DNA of 5,770 nt from Clostridia bacterium (GTDB taxonomy: Bacteria; Bacillota; Clostridia; UBA1381): NCBI GenBank assembly GCA_017380475.1, contig JAFODX010000043.1, positions 1 through 5,770 of the forward strand, in the 5' to 3' direction. Positions 1 to 5,637 of the stretch are shown here, piece by piece. Under the pieces are notes generated by a model that saw only the letters and a program-made list of their open reading frames with translations, did not search any database and was not told the DNA's origin. Each line of letters opens with the position of its first letter. The first letter of the stretch is position 1. The position numbers were made by a program, and so were the translations under genes.

Positions 1-595
1 CCATAAGTCCCTTATGACCCGGGCAGGCAAGCATATCGGCACCCGTTTTTGACATCAAAACCTCTCTTGAGCCTGCACTTTGCGATGTATCAAGCAAAAA
101 CATTGCTCCGTTTTCGTGCGCTATACGAGCAATCTCCTGAACGTTTTGTAAAGTTCCGCATACGTTTGAAACATGTGTGCATACAACGAGCTTTGTCTCA
201 GGCTTCATACACTTGCGTACTGCAAGCGGTGCGACATATCCGTTTTTATCAGCGACAGCGACCGAATAGTTTCCGTGGAGTGCCGCCGGACGCAAGACGC
301 TGTTATGCTCCATTGCGGTTACTACTATATGGTCTTTGGGTGTAAGTGTTCCAAGTATCGCCATATTGAGTGCATACGTTGCATTAAGCGTAAAAACAAT
401 ATTTCCCTCATCACGCATACCGAAAAGCTTTGCCGCCGATTCCTGTGCCGAAAGAATGGTATTTATTCCGCCAAGCGAAAGACCGTTTACGCCTCTGCCT
501 GCGTTACCGCCCATAAAAAGTGAGTAATGAAGCATTGCCGTATACACCGAATACGGTTTTTTGCGTGTGGTGGCGGCGTTATCAAGATAAATCAT
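1..595 (-). CDS. Cysteine desulfurase-family protein (aminotransferase class V), N-terminal part, cut by the window edge
   Basis: PLP-dependent fold-type I enzyme of the NifS/IscS/SufS-like class V aminotransferases, which take sulfur (or selenium) from cysteine (selenocysteine) and leave alanine. Reading from ATG 595 gives 198 codons with no stop before the left edge, about half the usual length of around 380. Visible family marks are the N-terminal MIYLDNAATT, the PLP-stacking histidine H97 in MEHNSVLRP, N144 in THVSNVCGT, D169 and Q172 in LLDTSQSAG, and the Schiff-base lysine K195 in PGHKGL. The catalytic cysteine loop lies outside the window. It resembles the Gram-positive subfamily often annotated simply as 'cysteine desulfurase family protein' (TIGR01977-like) more than housekeeping IscS; that placement is from memory of the family. 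A GGGGGTG ribosome site at about 601-607 lies inside the preceding DUF3343 gene, and the two genes overlap by 14 nt, which suggests translational coupling. Whether it handles sulfur or selenium cannot be told from this part. Confidence 0.9.
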   Translation of the reverse strand, partial: MIYLDNAATTRKKPYSVYTAMLHYSLFMGGNAGRGVNGLSLGGINTILSAQESAAKLFGMRDEGNIVFTLNATYALNMAILGTLTPKDHIVVTAMEHNSVLRPAALHGNYSVAVADKNGYVAPLAVRKCMKPETKLVVCTHVSNVCGTLQNVQEIARIAHENGAMFLLDTSQSAGSREVLMSKTGADMLACPGHKGLM

Positions 596-827
596 TGTAA
601 ACACCCCCGTCCGATTCACCGTACCATCGCTTTACAGGAATATTATATTCTGAAATGACACGTTTTACCGACATATGATAGTTATCACTGAATTTTATAG
701 AATATGAGCATCCGCCACGGTTAAGCTGTGTCGGTGTGTGAATAACCTGTACATTTATACCAAGAACACGGCGTATAACCTTTGCCGCACGTGATGCGGT
801 TGTTATTGAACCGATTGTTACAAGCAT
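582..827 (-). CDS. DUF3343 protein, putative Se/S carrier-like
   Basis: Small 81-residue protein of the DUF3343 (Se_S_carrier-like, PF11823) type. The match is to the family pattern recalled from memory: an N-terminal strand MLVTIGSITTASRAAKV, then a helix, then a conserved block with a threonine-proline pair followed by a cysteine (H30-T31-P32 and G38-G39-C40, then YSIKF). C40 is at the position of the conserved family cysteine proposed to carry sulfur or selenium. Family members often sit beside cysteine desulfurase-like genes, and here the stop (582-584) lies inside the start region of such a gene, so the pair is probably co-translated; the partnership itself is inferred. ATG 827 was chosen because AGAGGTG lies six bases upstream. 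An in-frame GTG at 836 would give 84 residues, but it lies inside that ribosome site, although it has its own GAGG further upstream. No convincing promoter was found between it and the ruvC terminator. Confidence 0.8.
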   Translation of the reverse strand: MLVTIGSITTASRAAKVIRRVLGINVQVIHTPTQLNRGGCSYSIKFSDNYHMSVKRVISEYNIPVKRWYGESDGGVYNDLS

Positions 828-833
828 GTTTTT

Positions 834-840
834 CACCTCT
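834..840 (-). promoter_or_regulatory. Ribosome binding site of the DUF3343 gene
   Basis: AGAGGTG on the minus strand, six bases before ATG 827. It contains an in-frame GTG that a gene caller may take as the start. The same AGAGGTG/TGAGGTG-N6-ATG arrangement precedes ruvC and the PAP2 gene, which supports the ATG start in all three. Confidence 0.6.
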
Positions 841-871
841 TTTCCTCGTTTTTATTTACAATATACTATGC

Positions 872-901
872 AAAAAAATAAAGCCCCGTGAGTGGAGCTT
901 T
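872..901 (-). terminator. Rho-independent terminator of ruvC
   Basis: On the minus strand AAAGCTCC (894-901) pairs with GGGGCTTT (880-887) around the six-base loop ACTCAC. That is eight pairs including one G-U, followed after one A by seven Ts (872-878). The hairpin includes bases of the ruvC TAA stop, so the gene ends in its terminator. It separates ruvC from the DUF3343/desulfurase pair, which must rely on read-through or on a weak promoter that I could not identify. Confidence 0.8.
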
Positions 902-1403
902 ATCTTACACCGTTAAGATTTAACATTGAGTTCATTTTATTTGAATGTGCGTGGCATATGGCAAGTGCCAGAGCGTCAGCGGCATCATCGGGTTTGGGGA
1001 TTACGTTCAGACCTAAAAGCATTTTCACCATCCGCTGTATCTGTTTTTTCTCCGCTCTGCCGTAGCCGGTTACACTCTGCTTGACCTGAAGCGGTGTATA
1101 TTCGCAAATCGGTATATTCTTATTACGTACCGCCACAAGCAATACTCCCCTTGCCTGTGCAACATTTATCGCCGTTTTCTGGTTCGAGTTAAAAAACAGC
1201 TCCTCGATTGCAACCGCATCCGGCTTATATTTTTCAAGATACATTGTCATTTCGTCATATATCTTTTTAAGTCTGTCAACCGTCGGCATACCTGCCGGTG
1301 TTGTTATTGCACCGTATTCAAGAGTTCTGAATTTATTACCCACATATTCGACTACGCCTATACCCACAATCGCATAGCCGGGGTCTACCCCGATTATTAT
1401 CAT
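900..1403 (-). CDS. ruvC: Crossover junction endodeoxyribonuclease RuvC
   Basis: Metal-dependent resolvase that cuts Holliday junctions symmetrically, working with RuvAB in recombination and repair in the cytoplasm. The 167-residue protein has the normal family length. All four acidic catalytic residues are visible: D7 in the N-terminal IIIGVDPG, E67 in AVAIEELFF, and D140 and D143 in [14 protein letters not shown]. The [16 protein letters not shown] and [20 protein letters not shown] segments are typical of the RNase H-like fold. ATG 1403 was chosen because the protein then begins as RuvC does and AGAGGTG lies six bases upstream. The frame stays open to 1451, adding 16 residues ([16 protein letters not shown]), but these come from regulatory repeats. 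ruvA and ruvB are not next to it: a terminator follows at once and argG diverges upstream. The probable ruvC leader is about 107 nt and contains ARG-box-like sites, which is unusual for this gene. Confidence 0.96.
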   Translation of the reverse strand: MIIIGVDPGYAIVGIGVVEYVGNKFRTLEYGAITTPAGMPTVDRLKKIYDEMTMYLEKYKPDAVAIEELFFNSNQKTAINVAQARGVLLVAVRNKNIPICEYTPLQVKQSVTGYGRAEKKQIQRMVKMLLGLNVIPKPDDAADALALAICHAHSNKMNSMLNLNGVR

Positions 1404-1409
1404 TATACA

Positions 1410-1416
1410 CACCTCT
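1410..1416 (-). promoter_or_regulatory. Ribosome binding site of ruvC, abutting the ARG-box-like operator
   Basis: AGAGGTG on the minus strand, six bases before ATG 1403; it fixes the ruvC start. Its first three bases overlap the edge of the proximal ARG-box-like site (1414-1431), so a regulator bound there would sit directly over the DNA that encodes the ruvC ribosome site. Confidence 0.75.
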
Positions 1417-1452
1417 GCATAAAAATTCATAAAACTTGCATAAAGTTTCATA
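1414..1452. promoter_or_regulatory. Probable tandem ARG boxes (ArgR/AhrC operator)
   Basis: Two 18-bp sites at 1414-1431 and 1435-1452, separated by 3 bp and therefore 21 bp centre to centre. This is the spacing known for paired ARG boxes bound by an ArgR/AhrC hexamer. The first, TCTGCATAAAAATTCATA, differs from the consensus WNTGAATWWWWATTCANW at one position, and a G/C change at that position is tolerated in the Bacillus consensus (ATKCA on the other strand). The second is weaker, with about four mismatches. The TKCAT element recurs at 1416, 1426, 1437, 1447 and 1457, at steps of 10 or 11 bp. The sites lie about 68 to 106 bp upstream of the predicted argG transcription start and within the ruvC leader. 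Consensus matching was by eye; binding is inferred, supported by the arginine-pathway gene alongside. Confidence 0.6.
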
Positions 1453-1484
1453 AATATTCATTTTTATTTGTTCTATTTTTACTA

Positions 1485-1513
1485 TTGAATATTTAGAAAA
1501 AATGTAGTATAAT
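1485..1513 (+). promoter_or_regulatory. argG promoter (sigma-A type)
   Basis: TTGAAT (1485-1490), a 17-bp spacer, and a perfect TATAAT (1508-1513). Transcription would start near 1520, leaving a leader of about 60 nt before argG. The -10 box is the left arm of a perfect 9-bp inverted repeat (1505-1525), whose right arm is the -10 box of the opposing ruvC promoter. Confidence 0.75.
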
Positions 1514-1516
1514 ACC

Positions 1517-1545
1517 ATTATACTATAAATCACGTTGATTTGCAA
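1517..1545 (-). promoter_or_regulatory. ruvC promoter (sigma-A type), overlapping the argG promoter
   Basis: On the minus strand TTGCAA (1540-1545), a 17-bp spacer and a perfect TATAAT (1517-1522). Transcription would start near 1510, giving ruvC a leader of about 107 nt that runs through the ARG-box-like sites. The two promoters lie so close that polymerase should not be able to occupy both at once. Confidence 0.65.
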
Positions 1546-1558
1546 GGCTAAATCGGCG
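1533..1558 (+). other. Possible stem-loop in the argG leader
   Basis: In the plus-strand transcript CGTTGATTT (1533-1541) can pair with AAATCGGCG (1550-1558) around an eight-base loop. That is nine pairs, two of them G-U. It ends five bases before the AAAGGA ribosome site (1563-1568). There is no T-run, so it is not a terminator. It matches no riboswitch that I know and may be incidental. Confidence 0.3.
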
Positions 1559-1579
1559 AATGAAAGGAATGAATTTATA

Positions 1580-2800
1580 ATGGCTAAGGACAAGGTTGTA
1601 TTAGCATATTCAGGTGGTCTTGATACTTCAATCATCATCCACTGGTTAAAGGAGAATTATGACTACGATGTAGTTTGCGTTTGCGGTGACGTTGGTCAGG
1701 GCAAGGAAACAGACGGTCTTGAAGAGCGTGCATTGCGTACAGGTGCTATAAAGTGCTACATCGCAGATTTGCGTGACGAATACGTTGAAGATTACATATT
1801 CCCGACATTGAAGTCAGGTGCAGTATATGAGGGCAAGTACCTTTTGGGTACATCACACGCACGTCCGATAATCGCAAAGGCACTTGTTGACATCGCTCAC
1901 AAGGAAGGCGCTGTTGCAATTTGTCACGGTGCTACAGGTAAGGGTAATGACCAGGTACGTTTCGAGCTTTCAGTAAAGGCTCTCGACCCGTCACTTAAGA
2001 TTATCGCTCCGTGGCGTATATGGGACATCAAATCACGTGAGGATGCTGTTGACTATGCAGAAAAGAACGGCATTGAGTGTCCTGTTACAAAGGCAGATTT
2101 GTATTCACGTGACAGAAACATCTGGCACATCAGCCACGAGGGTGTTGACCTTGAAGACCCGTGGAATGAGCCGCAGCTTGACAGTCTGTTAAAGCTTGGT
2201 GTATCACCTGAGCAGGCTCCGGACGAGGCTGAATATGTAACAATCGGTTTTGAGGCAGGTGTTCCTGTTTCAATCGACGGTGAAAAGATGTCACCCCGTG
2301 CATTGGTAGAAAAGCTCAACGAGCTTGGCGGAAAGCATGGCGTTGGTATCGCAGATATCGTTGAGGACAGACTTGTTGGTATGAAATCACGTGGTGTTTA
2401 TGAAACACCGGGCGGTACAATCCTTTACACTGCCATAACAGAGCTTGAGTATCTCTGTCTTGACCGTGACACTCAGGCGTTCAAGCGTCAGAGTGCAATC
2501 AAGTTCTCAGAGCTTGTATATGACGGTAAGTGGTTCACACCGCTTCGTGAGTCAATGTCAGCTATGTTTGACGAGATGGATAAGACTGTTACAGGTGAGG
2601 TTCGTGTGAAACTTTACAAGGGTTCATGCACACCTGCAGGTGCGAAGTCACCGTACTCACTCTACAGCGAGGAAATCGCATCATTCGGCGACAGTAAAGA
2701 GCTTTACAGCCACAAGGATGCAGAGGGATTCATAAACCTCTTCGGCTTACCGCTAAAGGTTCGTTCAATGATGAAGAAAAAGAACGGTATAGAAGACTAA
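1580..2800 (+). CDS. argG: Argininosuccinate synthase
   Basis: Joins citrulline and aspartate, using ATP (to AMP and PPi), into argininosuccinate, the penultimate step of arginine synthesis in the cytoplasm. The 406-residue protein has the usual length and is intact. The N-type ATP pyrophosphatase loop AYSGGLDTS covers residues 9-17. Other family blocks are [10 protein letters not shown] (87-96), [14 protein letters not shown] (116-129, for citrulline and aspartate binding), PWRIWD (144-149) and [14 protein letters not shown] (175-188). ATG 1580 was chosen because the protein then begins [13 protein letters not shown] as the family does. AAAGGA lies upstream, with about 11 bases between, slightly long. 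The frame is open upstream to 1535, but that part lies in the promoter/leader region. argH, its usual partner, is not adjacent: the gene is alone between its promoter and a strong terminator. Control by ArgR/arginine is inferred from the ARG-box-like sites upstream. Confidence 0.98.
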   Translation: MAKDKVVLAYSGGLDTSIIIHWLKENYDYDVVCVCGDVGQGKETDGLEERALRTGAIKCYIADLRDEYVEDYIFPTLKSGAVYEGKYLLGTSHARPIIAKALVDIAHKEGAVAICHGATGKGNDQVRFELSVKALDPSLKIIAPWRIWDIKSREDAVDYAEKNGIECPVTKADLYSRDRNIWHISHEGVDLEDPWNEPQLDSLLKLGVSPEQAPDEAEYVTIGFEAGVPVSIDGEKMSPRALVEKLNELGGKHGVGIADIVEDRLVGMKSRGVYETPGGTILYTAITELEYLCLDRDTQAFKRQSAIKFSELVYDGKWFTPLRESMSAMFDEMDKTVTGEVRVKLYKGSCTPAGAKSPYSLYSEEIASFGDSKELYSHKDAEGFINLFGLPLKVRSMMKKKNGIED

Positions 2801-2807
2801 ATAGCAT

Positions 2808-2840
2808 AAAAGAGATGTTGCGCTGCAACATCTCTTTTTT
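2808..2840. terminator. Bidirectional terminator between argG and the PAP2 gene
   Basis: AGAGATGTTGC (2811-2821) and GCAACATCTCT (2825-2835) pair perfectly around the loop GCT. Flanking A and T runs extend the stem. In the plus direction it is followed by Ts to 2840, and in the minus direction by TTTTA. It serves both convergent genes and overlaps the TAA stop of the PAP2 gene (2839-2841). Confidence 0.92.
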
Positions 2841-3755
2841 ACTTCTCAAGCCTATTAAATATCAACGGAAACAAGAACAGTATATATATAAACGCTACTG
2901 CAAAAAATGCAAGCTCGCCCCACCACATATGCAGTCCCTCAAGGGCATCTTTTACTACCGTGGCAATTATGAGCAGTATCACAGAGCCCACAACCGAACG
3001 AATGATTTTTGACTTTTTTGAAACGTCCGTTTTGAAGTTTACAAACCGTCTCTCGCAAATCCAGCCAATCAGAAAACCGTAGACACAGCCTGCCGCCGCA
3101 TAGCAGTCGGTTATCATTTCTTTGGGGTCAACGAGCAGTTTTCCGTCAGGTGTGAAATCCGTTGGATACGGTTTTACGGTTGTGAAAATCAAAAACGCAC
3201 TGCATACCGCCATGCCGACGAAAAACACAACAAGGTCACGGTTCTTTTTTCCGTCTGCCCAGTCAAGAATTTTTTTAGTAACAAAAAGCACAACAACCGA
3301 TACGGCAAGGCTTGCAAGAACATCCTGCAAGGTATGAACACCGAGATAGTTACGGGTGAACATAACGAGCAAGGTTATTGCTATACACACGCCCACAAGC
3401 CATTTACGTTTTTTCTGCCATACGGCAACGCTTAAGAATTCCGATGACGCTATTTGCGTATGACCGCTTGGGAACGAATATCCCGTTGCACTCTCAAAAG
3501 CCTCCGGTACAGGCTTTATGTCAGGGTTCTTTATCCACGGCCGGTACACGCAGAACGTGTTTTTCAACAGCTGATTTACCATACTGCCGAAGCTTATATT
3601 CATTGCTATATAGTACGCCGCCCGTTTGTTAAAGCACCAATACAGTATCGCCATTGCCAGATACATCACGGGGCTTGTGATAAAGTCGGTTACGGTCATA
3701 AGTACAGTATTTAAAACATCGCTTCTTATATTCTGAAGCCATAGTAAGTATTCCA
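2839..3755 (-). CDS. PAP2-family membrane phosphatase
   Basis: Integral membrane phosphatase of the PAP2 (phosphatidic acid phosphatase type 2) superfamily. The three catalytic motifs are complete: K65-x6-R72-P73, P96-S97-G98-H99, and T134-R135-x5-H141-x3-D145. The last usually reads SR rather than TR, a conservative change. H99 and H141 would be the general acid and the nucleophile. Hydrophobic segments are seen at roughly 30-42, 46-64, 119-133, 146-160, 174-193, 218-234, 252-268 and 282-300, so the 305-residue protein spans the membrane several times and has extra C-terminal helices beyond the core. Likely substrates are lipid phosphates or undecaprenyl pyrophosphate, but the sequence does not decide. 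ATG 3755 was chosen because TGAGGTG lies seven bases upstream; an in-frame GTG at 3765 lies inside that ribosome site. It appears to have its own promoter directly after the fucosidase terminator and shares a terminator with the convergent argG. Confidence 0.9.
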
Positions 3756-3762
3756 TTATTTT

Positions 3763-3769
3763 CACCTCA
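3763..3769 (-). promoter_or_regulatory. Ribosome binding site of the PAP2 gene
   Basis: TGAGGTG on the minus strand, about seven bases before ATG 3755. It contains the GTG (3763-3765) that would otherwise be taken as the start. With transcription predicted to begin near 3768, the site would be at the very 5' end of the mRNA. Confidence 0.55.
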
Positions 3770-3774
3770 GAAAC

Positions 3775-3803
3775 ATTGTATCATTTTATGCGAAAAAAAT
3801 CAA
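3775..3803 (-). promoter_or_regulatory. Promoter of the PAP2 gene, -35 inside the upstream terminator
   Basis: On the minus strand TTGATT (3798-3803), a 17-bp spacer and TACAAT (3775-3780). The -35 hexamer lies in the 3' arm of the fucosidase terminator hairpin and its T-run. The predicted start near 3768 leaves a leader of only about 13 nt. The boxes match well, but use in the cell is inferred. Confidence 0.55.
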
Positions 3804-3822
3804 GGGCAACGCCCTTGATTTT
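3793..3822 (-). terminator. Rho-independent terminator of the fucosidase operon
   Basis: AAAATCAAGGGC and GCCCTTGATTTT (3796-3807 and 3811-3822) pair perfectly over 12 bp around a three-base loop. In the minus direction the stem runs into seven Ts (3793-3799). It begins five bases after the TAA stop at 3828-3830. Confidence 0.92.
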
Positions 3823-3827
3823 GATTT

Positions 3828-5615
3828 TTATGCTCTTTCAAGACAGATGTGTGATAACGGCAACGCCTCAGCTGATGCAGTCCTTTTGAATACGATTGTG
3901 TATTCGCCTGCTTCGTCAAGCTTAACCTTGCCAAGATTATACACGAGTCTGACATTCTCGTCACGGCTCTTGCTCAGTTCATAACGATATGCAACCGTTG
4001 CCTTTTCGCAGTTTGCGTTCGCAACAAGCTTTCCGTCCTTATAAATCTCGGTCACTGTTCCGCCGTCATACTCACATAAACCGGTGGTCATCTTTATCTC
4101 ATATTCGCCTGCTCTCTTGATACCTGCATTCCATGTAAGCCATTCTTCGGGACTTTCCCACGAACGTATTATGCAGGCACGGTTAAGAGCAAGACCGTGC
4201 TTACCGTTTTCGGGATCAAAAATACAGTATTCAAGTCTTGTATTTTCGTATAACCCGTCCACGCAGTGCTTTTGTCCCCAGATCGGGAACAGGTTCAATG
4301 AATCACCACACTGTACGATTTCCTTTACCGGTGTGATTTCCTTATCGCACTCAAGAACGATTACGGGCAGGAAGCCATACTTATCCTCGAAGCTGAACGT
4401 GATTTCGTCGTCTGTCTGCGTGAAAGCGAGTGCGTTTCCGTCGGGGTCTGTAACCTTTGTTACTTTAACCTCAAGTCCGCCGAGTGTGTACTCAGATTTT
4501 GTTGTGTCGCTTATATAAACATATATCTTGTTTTCCTTACAAGCAAGATTTCCCCAGTCAACCTTTGTCTTGAACGGGTTCGGGTTCATATTGTATATTG
4601 AATCACTGTACTTCTTCATCCAGTCGCCGATGAACGAAAGTATATCCTCTGTTGCAGGCGGAATTTTACCATCCGGCATCGGGCCTACGTTCATAAGAAG
4701 AGATGTTTCACTTGCTACACAGTTTACGATAAGCTCAGTTGAATATTCGGGTGTCTTCCAGTTATCGTCATACCACAGATAACCCCATGTATCGTTGAGT
4801 GTTACAAGGCTCTCTGCCGGCATATTTGTAGGTGTTGTAGGAATCATATTATCACCAAGCGATGAATAGTCACCAAATGCGTGAGCAATACGCGAGTTTA
4901 CCATACAGTTGGGCTGAAGCTCCTTAACAAGGTTATAAAGCTCCTCTGACTGGTGTCTCTTGATATCGTGCGGATAATCAAACCATATGATATATATGTC
5001 GCCATAGTTTGTAAGAAGCTCTTTTACCTGCGGTATTACCTTGTTCTCAAAAAATCCGGCATATGCCTCGTCGGGCACCTGCTCACCGAAATCCCAGTAG
5101 TTGTTATGCTTTAATACATCGCCCAGGACGTCCTGCTTACTTACATAATGCGCACCGCCGCCGCCCGGCTCTGCCCAGTCAAGGCAGTGTGAATAGTAAA
5201 GTCCGAGCTTTATTCCGTGACGGTCACAAGCATCCTTAAGCTCACGCACAAAGTCACGGCCGTAGCACATATCATAACTGTTGTATGGTGATGCATCGGT
5301 TTTAAACAAGCTGAAGCCGTCGTGGTGCTTTGCAGTGAACACTATGTATTTTACACCGGCATTTTTAGCAGATGTAACAAGGTTTTCTGCCCAGTCAAGG
5401 TCAGGCTTGAAATCGTATGCGATTTCCATATATTCCTTAACCGGAATTTCGTCAAGGAACATAATCCAGCTTCCGTCGCCCTCTTTCGGACGTAAAAGCT
5501 TTTCGTGCTCTTTCCATCTTCCCTCTGTCTGGCTGTAAAGCCCCCAGTGTACAAACATTCCGAAACGGTTGTTGTACATATCACGGGTTTCGTCAGTGAA
5601 TTTGATAAGTTCCAT
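3828..5615 (-). CDS. Alpha-L-fucosidase-like glycoside hydrolase, family GH29
   Basis: Retaining exo-glycosidase expected to release L-fucose (or a related sugar) from oligosaccharides. The 595-residue protein has a (beta/alpha)8-type catalytic domain at about 1-345 with RFGMFVHWG (17-26), YIVFTAKHHDGF (90-101), IIWFD (209-213), NDTWGY (274-279) and LLMNVGPMPDG (306-315). D213 sits at the catalytic nucleophile position. E268 lines up with the glutamate of the usual WE-x-C block and is a candidate acid/base. A beta-rich domain follows (about 346-430), then a C-terminal region (about 431-595) that may be a carbohydrate-binding-like module. There is no signal peptide, so it probably acts in the cytoplasm on imported glycans. 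ATG 5615 was chosen because AAAGGAAGG lies six bases upstream and the catalytic domain starts at once; the open frame to 5717 only shadows the upstream gene. Oddities: WFD is followed by Y rather than the usual G, and W and C of the WE-x-C block are A and L, so the substrate could differ from plain fucosides. Confidence 0.88.
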   Translation of the reverse strand: MELIKFTDETRDMYNNRFGMFVHWGLYSQTEGRWKEHEKLLRPKEGDGSWIMFLDEIPVKEYMEIAYDFKPDLDWAENLVTSAKNAGVKYIVFTAKHHDGFSLFKTDASPYNSYDMCYGRDFVRELKDACDRHGIKLGLYYSHCLDWAEPGGGGAHYVSKQDVLGDVLKHNNYWDFGEQVPDEAYAGFFENKVIPQVKELLTNYGDIYIIWFDYPHDIKRHQSEELYNLVKELQPNCMVNSRIAHAFGDYSSLGDNMIPTTPTNMPAESLVTLNDTWGYLWYDDNWKTPEYSTELIVNCVASETSLLMNVGPMPDGKIPPATEDILSFIGDWMKKYSDSIYNMNPNPFKTKVDWGNLACKENKIYVYISDTTKSEYTLGGLEVKVTKVTDPDGNALAFTQTDDEITFSFEDKYGFLPVIVLECDKEITPVKEIVQCGDSLNLFPIWGQKHCVDGLYENTRLEYCIFDPENGKHGLALNRACIIRSWESPEEWLTWNAGIKRAGEYEIKMTTGLCEYDGGTVTEIYKDGKLVANANCEKATVAYRYELSKSRDENVRLVYNLGKVKLDEAGEYTIVFKRTASAEALPLSHICLERA

Positions 5616-5621
5616 AATAAA

Positions 5622-5630
5622 CCTTCCTTT
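5622..5630 (-). promoter_or_regulatory. Ribosome binding site of the fucosidase gene
   Basis: AAAGGAAGG on the minus strand, six bases before ATG 5615. It lies in the 22-nt gap after the stop of the upstream membrane-protein gene, which fixes the start and supports reading both genes from one transcript. Confidence 0.8.
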
Positions 5631-5637
5631 AATTATA

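Noticed and set aside
841..871. Possible promoter for the DUF3343/desulfurase pair (TATATT on the minus strand).
   Set aside because: The region 17 bp upstream is GC-rich terminator stem with no -35 likeness, so I could not support it.
1404..1451. N-terminal extension of RuvC by 16 residues ([16 protein letters not shown]).
   Set aside because: The frame is open only because the phased repeats lack stops. The extension precedes the universal DPG-containing start of RuvC, and a strong ribosome site lies just before ATG 1403.
1414..1461. Short tandem repeats considered as a CRISPR or satellite repeat.
   Set aside because: The units are only about 10 bp, degenerate, and have no unique spacers. 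They fit ARG-box half sites better.
4084..4518. Long plus-strand open frame of 144 codons opposite the GH29 gene.
   Set aside because: It is antisense to a well-conserved coding region, matches no family I recognise, and has no ribosome site. The other open frames opposite argG, the PAP2 gene and the desulfurase were set aside for the same reasons.
5632..5637. TATAAT on the minus strand just before the fucosidase gene as a promoter.
   Set aside because: No reasonable -35 hexamer lies 16-18 bp upstream, and the transcript would start within the ribosome site.
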